Assembly: GCA_958299035.1 (NCBI GenBank)
Contig: CATQJL010000223.1
Span: 69,981,006-70,045,005, forward strand
DNA: 64,000 nucleotides
DNA from: Cylicocyclus nassatus
Taxonomy: Eukaryota > Nematoda > Chromadorea > Rhabditida > Strongylidae
Direction of reading: 5' to 3'
Positions 11,968-23,890 of this stretch are shown here, piece after piece. Made by a program: the position numbers and the translations under genes. Numbering within the stretch: position 1 is the stretch's first letter; each line of letters opens with the position of its first letter. The notes beneath the pieces were generated by a model. It did no database searches, was not told the origin of the DNA, and was given only the letters and a program-made list of their open reading frames with translations.

Positions 11968-13559
11968 GTATGGAGATATGGCGCAGCTATAATGTTCCAT
12001 ATATAGTTGTTAGTGATTTGATAACGTTGAAAGAGTAGATGAAGCTTTTGTCATCACAAAACTAGAGATAGTTGAGAGTGCTGGTTGCGAACAGGCAACG
12101 ATTGGTTTGTAGAACCTTATCATATATTTACCTGGCGAAAAAAGCTCAAAATAATATTGTAAAGATCCGCAGACTTTTCTGAAGGGTTCAGTACTGCTAC
12201 ACCTGGAGAACCGTGAGAGATGCACAGGAATCGCAAGGTTAGAGCGAATTGTCACGATACCTATGCAATAGCGACATCATATTAGGTTGATCCATGAGTT
12301 CTGTCCGTTTTCACGGATTCCCCCCCCCCTCCCCAATAAATCGCATTTTTTGCTCAAATAAACCTTTTAAATGAGCAGAGCAATCTCCAAAAGTAGTGTT
12401 AAAATATTATGAGTTCGTTTCACTTTAACTATAAACAAACGTCTAGGAACTTTAGAATCAAAAACTGAAAACGACAATTTGTCTGAAAAAATTTTAGTAG
12501 CCACTAACGGGTTCACGCATATGAGGCTGCTCCTCATCTAGCATTAAGATTCAACCGCACATCTGCTGTAATCTTTTCCAAAGGTATCAATTGAAGTTTG
12601 GCTTCCAAAGCAAGCATGTTTCAAAGCAATGCTGGAATGCTCCCACAAAGATAATTTTACGAGCCTCAAAACTACAAACGCAAGTTTGTTTAGCCTTCTA
12701 CAGTTCGCAGTTTTCGAGAAATGCCAGATTTAGCGTTAAGAACCTCAAAAATGACAGTTTCGTACGTTCGGCTTGTATCTATCTCTCGCTTTCTATCTTT
12801 GGAGAATAATAATACAGCGGTGTGCTTACAAATTTTGGATGATATATGCGTGAACAGGTAGGAGGTCTTTGAAAACTTGTTATGCAGAATTCCGGGGGGG
12901 GGGGTTTGCAATTTCTGGGCTTCTGAAAGTTATTACGTTTTGGAATACTCAGGTTCGGAAACGGGAACGTTAGCGAATAAAGATGTGTTATCAACCTTGG
13001 TTCTCAGCGAACTCCACTACGAGTATCAAGTTTTGATTTTGAACTTAATGTTAAGCGCATTTCGTGCAGAAGTTTACACAATATTTTGCAGAGCTTTCTG
13101 CTTTACTAAAAGATACCCAGAGCTTATTGTTAGAAAAAAAGAAGATTGAGAGTTTGGGATGAAAAGTGGAAATGGACAGAACTTGTGGGACAGCCTTATA
13201 GAGGAATTGGTAATCGGACTTTCCAGTCATATGGAATGCTGTTCATGAATATCGTAAGCATATTCGTCAGTAAGATGTTTTGGGGATGCGATAGACATAC
13301 CTTATTAGTTTTCGATTGTATGGATGATTGACGCTCCTTCACACCGAGATAGACCATATACCAGCTCAAGTCAATCCTTCGTTGTGAGGCCAAGTTATAT
13401 GAGGCATTCATATTAAAGCGTTTTCGATGATTATTTGAGCATTAACGTTTTTTCATATTTCTGTGCAAAGCAGCTAAAAACCGACTAGACTGTTTTTCCA
13501 CAACTGCATCTATTTCTTGTATTGAGAGCTGTCAAAAACTGTGAGCCGCTCAAGTTATT
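11968..13559. other. No confident gene; one orphan mariner end
   Basis: A lone mariner-like left end, TTAGGTTGATCCATGAGTTC, starts at 12282 after TA; no right end was found. A 9-base G run lies near 12895. At about 13080 TATTTTGCAG is followed by a CRAFC-encoding stretch, but only one C-x3-C occurs and no second pair, so it is not called. Confidence 0.4.
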
Positions 13560-13561
13560 TA

Positions 13562-14541
13562 TTAGGTCATTCCGAAGTAATTTCGCTTTTTTCAAGCGGG
13601 AGCCACATCTGATGGAACAAAGGTTTCTAAGAGATTTTGGAAGGATTCGATGCAGAATTTCATTCTCTTTCCAACGATTATGGAATTGTTGCAAAACAGT
13701 CAATGAGCTTTCAAAAAATAACCAAAACCTGCAACCCATGCTTTTTGAGATGGTCAAGTTTTATGATTTTTTAAAACTCTCATATCAACCCTCAGAAGGA
13801 TTGCAAGTAACGATTCGATAGAGTAAACCTTATAGAATACAGTACTACTTTTTTCTCTTCCTCGTATCTCGCCGTAATTTTTTAAAATATTTTTTAACAG
13901 AACCATCGGATTTTGGCGGGCAGCCACAATGGCAACAAACATCGTAATTCTTCGAAATTTGTGCTCCCAAGATAGTACTAGAGTCAGCATAAATTTTACA
14001 AAGCATGTGAGGGTTTACAGGTTCAAGATATCAAATTTCGAGTTCTTTGGGTACAGCATGGGGCTCGCTGAAGAAATGAATTATGATGATTTCATCCACG
14101 GAAACTAAACGAATCGAAAACAATAAACACCTGTTAGAAAGAGGAGAAAATGCTGCATCGAATAGTGCGCGAGCTGCTCTTTTTTGATGTTCTACGAGGA
14201 TTTAGATGTCCATGTATGGAAATTGGTAGCATCAGTTAAAATTCTGTTAAAAATGTATGACAAGCACTCTATAAGGTTTATTCTATCGAATCGTTACTTG
14301 CAATCCTTCTGAGGATTGATATGAAAGTTTTAAAAAAATCATAAAACTTGACCATCTCAAAAAGCATGGGTTGCAGGTTTTGGTTATTTTTTGAAAGCTC
14401 ATTGACTGTTTTGCAACAATTCCATAACCATTGGAAAGAGAATGAAATTCTGCATCGAATGCTTCCAAGATCTCTTAGAAATCTTTGTTAAGTCACATGT
14501 GTCCGCTTTAAAAAAGCGAAATTACTTTCGGAATGACCTAA
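13562..14541. mobile_element. Mariner-type foldback MITE, TTAGGTCATTCCGAA ends
   Basis: Left TTAGGTCATTCCGAAGTAAT and right ATTACTTTCGGAATGACCTAA ends are flanked by TA (13560-13561 and 14542-14543). The first 260 bases (13562-13825) are mirrored at about 14277-14541. The centre is unpaired. No intact transposase. Fragments of the same family are at 37244-37740 and, more diverged, about 41390-41920. Confidence 0.75.
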
Positions 14542-14543
14542 TA

Positions 14544-15944
14544 AATGACAAGAAAAGTAATGTGGAAGGTTTGAAAAAAGAAGAAGTTCATGATTTTTCC
14601 ACCGCTTAAGGATCCTTTCATCAGGAAAAATCTCGGAACAAAACAACGTTTGCAAACCACCGTTTCATGTTGATTGGCACAGCACTACAGCCTCTCCTAC
14701 TGTCTAACTATGCAGTAAAAGCTGGTAATCATCTGACAAGGAAAGGATGTGTTGGGAACAGTGCCATTATAAACATCTGCAAATCAAAAAATGCTCCTTT
14801 TAATGCTGGTTTGAATACTGTTTTCCGAAGCTACGGAACGATAACAATTCTGGAGTTATGATTACTTCGTCAAGAATGAATCGGCTACTGCAGAGGGTCA
14901 AAATCATCAAAAGAAATTATTCTTTCCTTTTCAGATGCTGAATGTGATTTGAATAATATAAATATAACAACTACTCCATTCTTCCTCGATAGCTTCAAAC
15001 GGTAAAGTAGAAAAATTTGGTGATTTTAACGACCCAAAAGTACGCAAATTGTCTACGAAATAAGTTCACAATTATTTTAGATCATTTCGCAGACATCAAA
15101 AACAGATCTGGAATCAGCGTTACGGGGTACATCTTATGGTATACATCGCATTCCAAATAGTCACGGTCACCAAGTATCCTTATGATTGTATTCCAGAGGA
15201 CTGTGGTCAGCTTTCAATGGTGTTGCTCCTGGTTTAGATTCCATTGTTTATGTAATAATCCCGCTGTGAGTTAATTTGGAGAGCAAAATCAATCGAAATA
15301 GCGCAACCTCCTCTACCTGCAGAATGCCTTATGAAAAATAGAGCTGAATTGTGGCTTGTGTGATTTACACAAAAATTGGAGCTCAGAAACTGCGCTCGTC
15401 AAAACAAGGTCCTCTAGAATCCGAGTTACACAGCTAGACTAACAACTAGTCTGTTTCTTGATGTATACATTGACCGCAACCAACTTACCACGTATATAGT
15501 GCAATATACAGGCGACTGCTTACACCAGTCAGCGTGTTTGAGCAAACTGACCTCCGAATGAATCTTACTTGTTGTATGTCCAAAAATAGTGTGCTGATGA
15601 GAGAGTTTGTACAAACTTTGCCAATCATACTATTTGCCAATAGTGCTCAATAGCAAAGGTTTGAGAAATTCGTGATATAGAAAAGTCTCCCGAATTAGCA
15701 GTCACTGAGAAGCCGTCGCTCTTGCTCACTCTTTTTCTCCCTTACCCTCTCATGTAATGGGACGGTCACCTCCCTCATTTCTGTGTTTTTGCATAGAATA
15801 AAGGTTATGAGATGAGCCAAAAATTATCCACCAGTCAAAAGCTCTCATATCCCAGGTTTGATTTAAAATAGCCACTGCCTTGACTGTCAGGCTGGCTCTA
15901 CAATGACAATATCGTCAAAAACATCCTGACCACAATTTAGCAAA
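14544..15944. other. No gene seen
   Basis: AT-rich with many stops in all frames; no terminal repeats or RNA gene signals recognised. Confidence 0.45.
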
Positions 15945-15946
15945 TA

Positions 15947-16626
15947 CAGGGTGTCCCAAAAAAATGTATCGAACGTTTGATCGTTAATATCTCTCTTCCC
16001 AACAAGTTTTTTGATTTGCTTCAGGTGCCGTTTTGTAGAGCTGGCTTCAACTTAGATTTGCATTATAGAACGAATCACCCATCTATCTTCATTACTGTAG
16101 GATTGCGGTAGAAACTTGAAACATATGGTGTCAATGTAGGAAAAGCTGCCTTTTCAAAATTTTTCAAAAAATTGTGAAAAGTTGTGCAACAGGGTTTTTA
16201 TGGGCGCTGAGTTCAATACTCAAACATTCACAAGATTACGAAGCTTTTTAAACGGTGTAACCGCACTTTTCAGGAACATTGAAAAAATGGCTGCTACCTC
16301 TTACCTGGCATAACTCTTCAATGAAGCATCATGATAAATTGGGAACTTCACATTTATAATCAGCAACTCTAATTAGCCTAGTGTAAAAGTTTTCAGGTTG
16401 TTTTGTTTCCTTTCTGGGGCAAAATATGACCTTTCATTGCTCAAAACCCTCTTTGAAGTTTCTACCGTAATCCTACAGTAATGAAGAGAGATGGGTGATT
16501 CGCTTTATACTATAAATCTAAGTTGAAGCCAGCTCTACAAAACGGTATTTGAAGCAAGGCAAAAGACTTCTTTAGAAGGGAGATATTAACGATCAAACAT
16601 TCGATACATTTTTTTGGGACACCCTG
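15947..16626. mobile_element. MITE with CAGGGTGTCCC ends (Tc1/mariner-like)
   Basis: The inverted ends CAGGGTGTCCCAAAAAAATG are flanked by TA (15945-15946, 16627-16628). Arms of about 170 bases mirror each other, including CTTCAACTTAGAT versus ATCTAAGTTGAAG. No transposase. A truncated relative at 45596-46298 is fused to a gene fragment. Confidence 0.8.
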
Positions 16627-16628
16627 TA

Positions 16629-18508
16629 TTTGCAAAATTACCAGCTACGCAGTCATTCCGAACCTATTGTCACGGAGATGTTTTTGTCTAAGATTTGTTT
16701 GGATATTGAAAAGATGAAGATGACATCCGCTTAATAAAATTCAATCATCAATTTTCTGTGGCTGGACTTCAATTTGCTGCTATCTCGAAAATGGGTGAAA
16801 GTTTCTGTAGGACTTTTAGGGCAGATTTTCTTTCAATTTCTAATTTGGATTGTAATGATTTTAACTACCAAAATCAATGACTTCTACTGATAGCTTTTTT
16901 GATACTTGAAGCTTTTTCTCTCAACATCAGCAATGTTTTTTTTAATTTATCTGCAATCAGAGAAATAAAAATTCTCTTTATTTTGAAAACCTTTTTTGCT
17001 CAGCTTTGTTTCAGGTTTTGCTGAGCTCATTTTGTCATCACTTTAAACGTTCATCACGTAGAGAGTTAGACTGGTCTTCCAGCACTTCCTAATCATATCT
17101 TTTTTAGCTGACGCGATCCTTCTCCTTCTTTGTTTCCAGCTTCCTACAAATCCCGACCGGCTCATTACACATGCTGTATTTATTACTTACTTATTAAATG
17201 CACAAAAAGTGCCTATCATAAAACAGCAGAAAGACTAAGTGATAGTCAGTAAGAAGAACGAAAAATCTAGACTACATATGGCTACTAACCATTTGTGAGT
17301 TAGTATCGATAAAGATATGGTTGTTGGGGAGGGAAGGGCTTCAAAAAAATATCCATTTATGAGCTCAGTGAAAAAGCTATAAAATTGCATTAAAAACCTA
17401 TTAAGGCATTGCAAAGCGTGTTTTCATCAGGACCAATGAAACGTAAGATTGCGAGCATTTTGATAAACCACAGCTTGCAAACGACGTTCCATCGAACATT
17501 TTGATACCCTAAAATCTAACTATGTGTCTAGCATGCTTGTCAGCCAGTAAATAGAATCTTGGTGAAATTTCACAAAATCCTCTTGAGATTGTGAGAAGAG
17601 TACATTTCGAGATTTTATCCCTTAATTGCTCTAATTGAAAACATTATGTCTATGAACGTTTTTTAGTGTACTCGTTTCGATCAATTATTAGTTCATTTAT
17701 AATACTTCTAACTATTCTGCACATATTGTTTTCAAAGATGGCTTCAATCCCCGATGTTAGTGCTCGTTGTTCAAGATCTTAACCCCAAATGACCCCAGAC
17801 TCCAAATCTTGTGCCTTTCAAAATTACTAAAGTGGCACGGCGCCGAGGTAGGGGGTAGGGGATGGGGGCAGATACATGACTATGCCATGAAAAATTTTTG
17901 TAAAAATCAGGAAAAGCGATTCTAGACTGCCTGCATTTTGCGCGCATTGTCGCCTTCCCGGTGCCCCCTAAAGAATGAGAGACTTCCTCAACGATTATTT
18001 GCAGCATAGATTTGTTTATTTACAAATGCCACTCTTTAATATTCGATGCTGCTGGAGCTGATATTTGTGTACGGTTATCAAAACTGATGATGCTGATCTC
18101 CAACTACGTTTTGGCCCTAAACATTATTCATGGAATTTTCTTTTGAAGAGTTGTATGGCAAACCTTTGAGAGTTCGAAACGTGAATGTATTACGGAAAAA
18201 AATTGTAGAGGACCATATGCCGCCGAAAGTGGGAGGGTTCCGCGCGGATAATGCAGCAAATACTCAGCCTGTGCATGTATTGAAATGCGTATTTGTTGCA
18301 GATGTCCGGCGGGACCTCACACTTTCGGCGACAGTAGTTTCCCTATGGAAAACATACAATTGAGTCGTATGAGTCAAAATGAACTGAGATGAGCTTCGTA
18401 CAAATACGCGATAGGTGTATGCGCTTTTCAAAGTCCGACTTAAATGATCACCCTGGCTAGGTTTTCTAAACTTTACAACTTTACCGTTATAATTTCAGAC
18501 CTGTAGCT
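16629..18508. other. No confident gene; one internal inverted repeat
   Basis: An imperfect inverted repeat joins GCCGCCGAAAGTG (about 18220) with CACTTTCGGCGAC (about 18320). The 77-codon frame at 18130-18363 runs through it and matches no family I know. The remainder is AT-rich. Confidence 0.4.
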
Positions 18509-18930
18509 ATGCTCATAAAACTTATTGCTTTATCTTCAACCTTCATCGTAGCGAGTTCGATAGAAGGTAAAGGATTGACAGAGGAGGATGAACGTCTTGG
18601 AGGAGGTTACGTGCCATCATACCCGTTTTCATTAGATGAGATTAGAATACTGGTTCGTACAGCTGTATTCACTAATTCTGCATAGTAACCTTAATTGTTA
18701 AGTGCAATTTTTGCAAGGAAGATCCTACATCTTCTCATGGTGTACTTGCTGCTTATCACATCAACTGCAAGAAATTGAATTGCGAAAGGTTTGACATAAA
18801 ACCTCCGCAACCCAAGCGTCATGGCAAGAATAAGAAAGGAAAGAAGAGCAAGAAAGGGAAAGGAAGTAAGAAAAACACGAAGAGAAAACAGAAGAGAAAG
18901 CAAAAGAACGTAAAAAAAGGAAGACACTGA
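18509..18930 (+). CDS. Small secreted four-cysteine protein with lysine-rich tail (two exons)
   Basis: No known family recognised. Exon 1 is 18509-18652 (48 codons), the intron 18653-18702 (50 nt, donor GTTCGT, acceptor TTGTTAAG, in-frame stop if retained), exon 2 18703-18930 (75 residues). The predicted 123-residue product starts with a hydrophobic signal-like segment (MLIKLIALSSTFIVASS), then an acidic stretch. Exon 2 opens directly on a cysteine (CNFC), with two more cysteines in NCKKLNC, giving C-x2-C-x17-C-x4-C. It ends in about 40 residues that are mostly Lys/Arg. The sequence TATAATTTCAG just 5' of the ATG looks like a trans-splice or intron acceptor. The 'phase-0 intron before the first cysteine' layout parallels the C-x3-C genes downstream, but spacing differs, so relationship is uncertain. 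It converges on the minus-strand gene 65 bases away. The acceptor is weaker than the usual TTTCAG. Confidence 0.55.
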
Positions 18931-18995
18931 TATGTTTGGAAAGAGAACATTCATGTTTTTCCTATGTCATGAGTGTTGAAATGTTGTATTGTTTA

Positions 18996-19217
18996 TTACT
19001 TTCGATAAAAACATGTAGTACAAATTTTAACCTTGCATTTCAATTCGGACATGGTCATGTCTGTTCCTTGACAAAAAAGTGGGTAGCGCCGACAATACTC
19101 TAAACACACTTTAAAAAAACTGGAGGATTTGTGAGTTGCGATATGCTCATTCGTACTGTTTATGTGATATAATGCTGACAAAAAATACCTCAAAAAAGAG
19201 AAAATGTTTAGTTTCAT
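18996..19217 (-). CDS. Small six-cysteine protein, ShK-like
   Basis: Single-exon frame of 73 codons from the ATG at 19217; an in-frame extension upstream has only a TTG start, so the ATG is preferred. The N-terminus (KLNIFSFLRYFLSALY) is hydrophobic but contains an Arg, so it is an imperfect signal peptide. The C-terminal half has six cysteines spaced C-x3-C-x6-C-x11-C-x4-C-x2-C, ending CTTC after a Met-containing stretch. The closing Met...C...C-x2-C resembles ShKT domains, which are common in nematode secreted proteins, but the spacing is not exact and the family's usual conserved Asp is not evident. The stop codon overlaps an AATAAA signal (TAATAAA), so the 3' UTR would be very short. Convergent with the 18.5-kb gene. 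Confidence 0.4.
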   Translation of the reverse strand: MKLNIFSFLRYFLSALYHINSTNEHIATHKSSSFFKVCLEYCRRYPLFCQGTDMTMSELKCKVKICTTCFYRK

Positions 19218-19359
19218 CTTGTATACGGTACATTTTACATTGGAACACTTCAACGCTTCATTAAGTTCGCTGATTACTCCTATATTAAAAGCCAGATACA
19301 AAGCTTAGTCTGTTAAGAATAATTTAGTTTGAAAAGTAGTTAGATACCAATAATCAGAA

Positions 19360-19495
19360 GTGCAAGCAAAAGAATGCAAAAACAAGCGACCACCGACAGA
19401 CCTAGAAAAATAACATTCAAGTTCTTCCTAAGTGATGACAGCGAAGATGCTTCCTTGCTTACTACAATCGATAAAAATATTCCAAAATGTCCCAA
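19360..19495 (+). pseudogene. Duplicated 3'-end fragment of the 18.5-kb gene
   Basis: From AAGCAAAAGAATGCAAAAA onward this matches the end of the 18.5-kb gene (AAGCAAAAGAACGTAAAAAA) and its 3' flank. Shared blocks in order are ACATTCAAGTTCTTCCTAAG (compare ACATTCATGTTTTTCCTATG) and ACAATCGATAAAAAT (compare ACTTTCGATAAAAAC). Only the lysine-rich tail and 3' flank are present; no signal peptide or cysteine core. The 61-codon frame at 19374 is therefore read out of frame through a former 3' end. Confidence 0.5.
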
Positions 19496-20560
19496 ATATT
19501 ATTGTCTTGCTACCAACTCAGTAGCATGCATTCTATTTTTTTGCTCGAAGGGTGAATAGTTTGATATGCTTTAAGCAGAATTGTGTGTAGAGCTGGCATA
19601 TATGTAATAGGTTGGTATAGTTCATAATCTCCTGCTTAGACGAGGTAATCTAATCAAAAAAAGATTTTAAAAAAATTTTGTCATTCTCATTTTGATTAGA
19701 ACCATATGACTTTCATTAGCTGCAAACTTCAAATTTATAAGGTTTGCTGATTCCAAGCTCCCATGAAGGAAACATTTGAGACGCTTACGAGTATGAGTTT
19801 TACGCAGAACGATTCAGTTTAATGAGTAATCGCCGATTTGACCAATGAATAAATTGAGTGAAAATATGAAGTACTTTTAACCTGTAGAAACTGGTCATCT
19901 TATTCATGCACTGCATTTCAATAAAAAGATGAATGAGCATAAATTCCTTTTGCAAAAAATTTTAGAGATTAGCTTTTAGCCATGCTAACGATGGTCGATA
20001 GCGCTCATATCTTTGTCAATGTCACTTTGCCCCTAGCGAGTTAACATACCTAAATGTGAAGAAAAAACCGAAATAATCGCAAAACCGCTCTAATCAAGCA
20101 CTTGTGCCTTCTGAGAAAGGAAAAAAATCCATTTTTTGCATGAATTATCTTAGCATTTTTAGTTTGGACACAGCATCTATAACCACAGTTAGCCAGCTCA
20201 ATCTGATACGGGTGTGACTCGCGCCACAGAGATTCTTTTTTCCCTCCAATAGCTTCAAAGCTTCATATCTTATCCCGTTATAACAGCAATTTATTCGAAA
20301 CCAAGGCGTTGCCACTAGTAGACACATAGATCGATCAAGCACACAACCGTGATTTTTTTCTGGCAGCTAAAAATGTAAAGAAAATGATCCGAAAAACACA
20401 GCGTCGTTCTCGGGTTTTCTAAAAATATTTTTCGAGATGCATGACAGGTGAAGTTATAAATCTTGCGCAATCTTGCAGCGTTAGGTTTGCAAATTTCGCT
20501 TGCTTTGCGAATTTTCTTTTTGTTTAGATTAGAGAAAATTACACCAAGTGCATTGGGTAA
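19496..20560. other. No gene seen
   Basis: AT-rich; short frames only, none with motifs. Confidence 0.45.
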
Positions 20561-20815
20561 GGGGATGAGTGGCGTAGTGGTATGAGGCGTCGCTATGACC
20601 AGATCGGATCAAAGTTCGAGCCCCGCCCCTTGGGCAACCATCTCTCTACTCTCCGGGCCAGTAAATTGATACTAGGGTAGTCCGGGAGGATAAAAGGACT
20701 GACTCGATGATCAGCTGGTCCATGCAGGTTATTTGTAAAGGCTTGCACACATTCACCGCACCGCAAAGCGTATTGAAGACCCCGAATCCTTCGACCTTTT
20801 TTGTACAATAGATAA
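20561..20815 (+). mobile_element. tRNA-derived SINE-like element
   Basis: The first 70 bases resemble a tRNA: an A box (GAGTGGCGTAGTGG at 20567-20580) and a B box (AAGTTCGAGCCCC at about 20612-20624) at tRNA-like spacing, with GGGG near the start and CGCCCC after the B box. A proper acceptor stem and anticodon arm cannot be folded convincingly. A non-tRNA body follows (CCGGGCCAGTAAATTG through GCGTATTGAAGACC). That layout is typical of a SINE, with RNA polymerase III promoter boxes. The right boundary is approximate. Confidence 0.5.
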
Positions 20816-22199
20816 GAATGTGAATGTTACGTAATGACAGGTACATTGGATTAATTGCTGAAGTTTTTGTTGTTGATTCGTTGAAACCAAACATCGATAA
20901 TTGTTCTCTGATATTGGTTTAGCTTATAGTAAAGCAATGCACTCAATGTTCATGTTCAAATAAACTATTAAAAACAGCAATACTGTTTGGATAGTAACGC
21001 ACTTGAACTCCACTCAAACCAAATTGAAGCAGCTGTCAGCATCTGGTTACTCTAATCGACCCTGTTCAAATCATAGGAAAGAAGGCAGTAGATAAGGACA
21101 TGCAGGAAATATTTTCGTTTACTAGACAAGTTAATAAAGCAAGTATAAACTATAACAGCCCTTTTGAAAGATTAACTTTGAGTGTCCTTGTTTGCGTCAA
21201 TAACAAAATCTTTGCATCATTTACCCATCACAAGCGTTTCAGCACACTGTACTTGATGACTAACAAATTATTACTAGCACCACGTATACAATAAAATTTT
21301 GCTTAATCTCGCATACAATAACAAATACTCTGAGTTTGTTGACAAAAAAGTTGGTATAAGATATTTTCGTTTGAGGATTTTCACGATTGTGATTTCTCCG
21401 CGGATTTGGAAATTCACATCGGAGCCAAAGGCAGATCGTGCAGAATGTAGAGATGGGTAAACAGCTGAAAACTTGGAGGACACGTTAGAGATTGAGACGG
21501 AGATATCAGTGTGTTGGTTGGTATTGATATCAGAAAGGAGACAAGAGTTGAAAAATTTGGGTTTTTTATTCGGTTCGAATTTTGTAGGTCGAGTGACACG
21601 ATGGTTGCTGGCGACACGCAACGAAACTAGGTGAGCGGATTATTGGTAGCAAAGAATTTGGAAAACTACAGCAGTTTGTGGAAAGAAAAAGGATTCCGTT
21701 AAAATTCTTTTTCTGAAAAGAAGTAAGCATGTATACAGTGCTATACAGAGTACACGATGCCCCCGAAAAAATTCTTTTATGCGGCGAAATTGAATTTTGA
21801 AAAATTCAAAAAATTACTTTATTTACTTACAAACGTGAACAAGTTACTTGCACAATTTTACAACTCATGCATAACTTTCAAAGATTTCGCAACCCATTCA
21901 CGCCTACCGCCCCCTCCACTCCTCGAAACGCTTCTGGTAACAAGTGATTACTGATAGCATGAAGATGCTTTTCAATAGTGTAAATGATAAGTCTTGAATG
22001 CATGCAACGAATCTGCCACATTCAAAACAAATTGCAATCTCTATCAGATGTTGGCCAGCTGAGTCAGTACTACAAGGAAAACGTATGAAAAGCTTTTTGG
22101 TTAAAAAAAAGCAAATGAAAGAATATTTACCAGCTTATTTCCTTACTTTTGCATTTTATGTGACACGAAATAGATGATGCACTACGTTGCGATGAATAA
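20816..22199. other. No confident gene
   Basis: The 115-codon minus-strand frame at 21274-21621 has only a non-ATG start and no recognised domain. Otherwise AT-rich with no repeat ends found. Confidence 0.4.
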
Positions 22200-22417
22200 G
22201 TAGAAACATTTCACTTTGTAGATGAACTTCTTTTGATGTGCTTCCACAGCGCTCCGCAGAGGTAGCGCTCTTACAAGCTGCATGTCGTTGTTTGAGAAAG
22301 AAGGCGGAAGGTACCACGTAAAGTTTCCAGCCGGGAGAAGAAATATCGGGAAGCACTATCTTTTTTCAACATACAGCATTTCACACTGCTCAAATGGTCG
22401 TCTAAGAAAAGCTTCTA

Positions 22418-23328
22418 TTAGGTTGTGACAAAAGTTCCCGCCCGACCAGGTTAGGAAATTTTATTTTCGGACTTGTTTTTTTGCACTGATTACATTTTTT
22501 AGCGACAAATATTTTATATGGTTCTGTGGAAAAAAGCAAAACTCTTCAGACCCTATCCAGTTTTTATCGATGTCAAAACTTTTTGACCCACACCCCAAAA
22601 AAGGAAGTCTGTGCAACGAAAAAAATTTCACAAAATTTTCTTTTTGCTTCCATTTTTTTCGCAGTGAACAAAAAACCATTTACGATTTGGTCATTTTGAT
22701 TAACAAGACTGCTCACTTCAATACCACAGCTTTGTTCGGATTTTACAATACCACAAAAATTACAAGCTTTCAAACTTGCGTTCGGCTCTGCCTGTTTTCG
22801 CAGTTGGAGTTGATTTTGTGAAGATTGTCACGCATCCGTGGTGTGCAAGACATTACCCCAACAATATTTGCAGCAATCAAAAATTTGATTCATTCCATGG
22901 GCAAAAGGAAGACTCTAAACTTATTTACTCAAAAAATGGGACATTTTCAGGACACCAAAATGGTCAATTTTTCAATATTTTCGATAATTCTTTTTACAAG
23001 CTGTGCTCTAAAATTGTCATATAGTCTATAAGCAGTCCCAGCGGGTCTCTACGTGGAAGTACATAACTACCAGATATGAGCTCTCCAACTCTCTTCGTGC
23101 CTGGAAAATTTCTGCACCAACAGGCAAATTCTAAGTCGAAGTTTTTTCCTACTGCGTATGTTAATGGCCAGAAATGAAGCGCTGAGGACCCAACAAAATA
23201 GGCTTACCCTGTAGACAAAATTGCCTTTGCAGCAAAATTTGCAGCTCTCAAAAAGGACCGGTCTGCTTGAAGTTACAGCAATTCGAAAAAAATTTTGCAA
23301 GTGCCCGGAAACTTTCGTTACAATCTAA
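22418..23328. mobile_element. Mariner-type MITE inserted in unit A
   Basis: The ends TTAGGTTGTGACAAAAGTTC and TTTCGTTACAATCTAA are flanked by TA (22416-22417, 23329-23330). Unit B has the unoccupied site: AAGCTTC-CAGCTTGAA at about 30892 against AAGCTTCTA...TAGCTTGAA here. This proves the boundaries. Same family as 5349-6245. No transposase. Confidence 0.85.
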
Positions 23329-23690
23329 TAGCTTGAATGTTCTGTGAAAGACAAGGAGCCACTGTGCCTTCACGACGTCAGCCTCTCTCCTAGGCTGGTA
23401 AAACCCAATTAGCCACAAGCTTTTGATTCTCATGCGAAAAGTAGTCAGTCTCAATAGTTGATGTTCTAGCCAAATTCATCCATGATTCCGTTTCTTTACA
23501 GTAGCTTCTGTACGAGACCCCTTCGTTTTAACTCCGGCCACACATCCAAGACAAAGCTTACTACTTCCAATTTGTTACGGGTTCCTGCATATTTATAAAG
23601 AAAAGACAAAATAGAGAACTTTATACGATTTTATACGATATGTATGCATGGAAGCAATAATGTACAAACAAAGTAGGACATGTGAGAGGA

Positions 23691-23779
23691 GCAATGAATA
23701 TTTATCCAAGAACAGATACGTAACTCTGCCAAAGGCAGAGTTACCCATCTGTACATATTCTTGAACAAATATTCATTGT
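23691..23779. repeat. Hairpin about 1.3 kb upstream of the unit A gene
   Basis: GCAATGAATATTT pairs with AAATATTCATTGT, and GTAACTCTGCC with GGCAGAGTTAC, enclosing a 4-base loop (AAAG). It is retained in unit B at 31731-31812. It could be a structured RNA, a regulatory element or an old foldback insertion; no transcription evidence is available. Confidence 0.65.
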
Positions 23780-23811
23780 ACTAAATGTAAACCGAATTTT
23801 GTCCGCTTATT

Positions 23812-23890
23812 TAGTGAGGAAATGAAATTGTATTTAAGGAAGGCAATTTGATTCGTTTTCAGATTTCTCTCTCTTTTCGAAGTTCATTTC
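23812..23890 (+). promoter_or_regulatory. Conserved TATA-like block upstream of the C-x3-C gene (A)
   Basis: GTGAGGAAATGAAATTGTATTTAAGGAAG is followed by GATTCGTTTTCAGATTTC. The same block occurs at 31850-31920 in unit B and, in part (GAGAAATTGAAACGTATATAAAGG), at 41188-41215, each 1.2-1.45 kb before a C-x3-C gene. The TTCGTTTTCAG segment resembles a splice acceptor. A distal promoter or non-coding first exon is inference. Confidence 0.4.

Noticed and set aside
13045..13149. CRAFC after TATTTTGCAG, resembling the start of a C-x3-C exon
   Set aside because: Only one cysteine pair before the stop and no signal exon upstream.
19374..19559. Frame with C-x4-C-x7-C-x4-C
   Set aside because: It reads out of frame through the duplicated 3' end of the 18.5-kb gene, so the cysteines are incidental.
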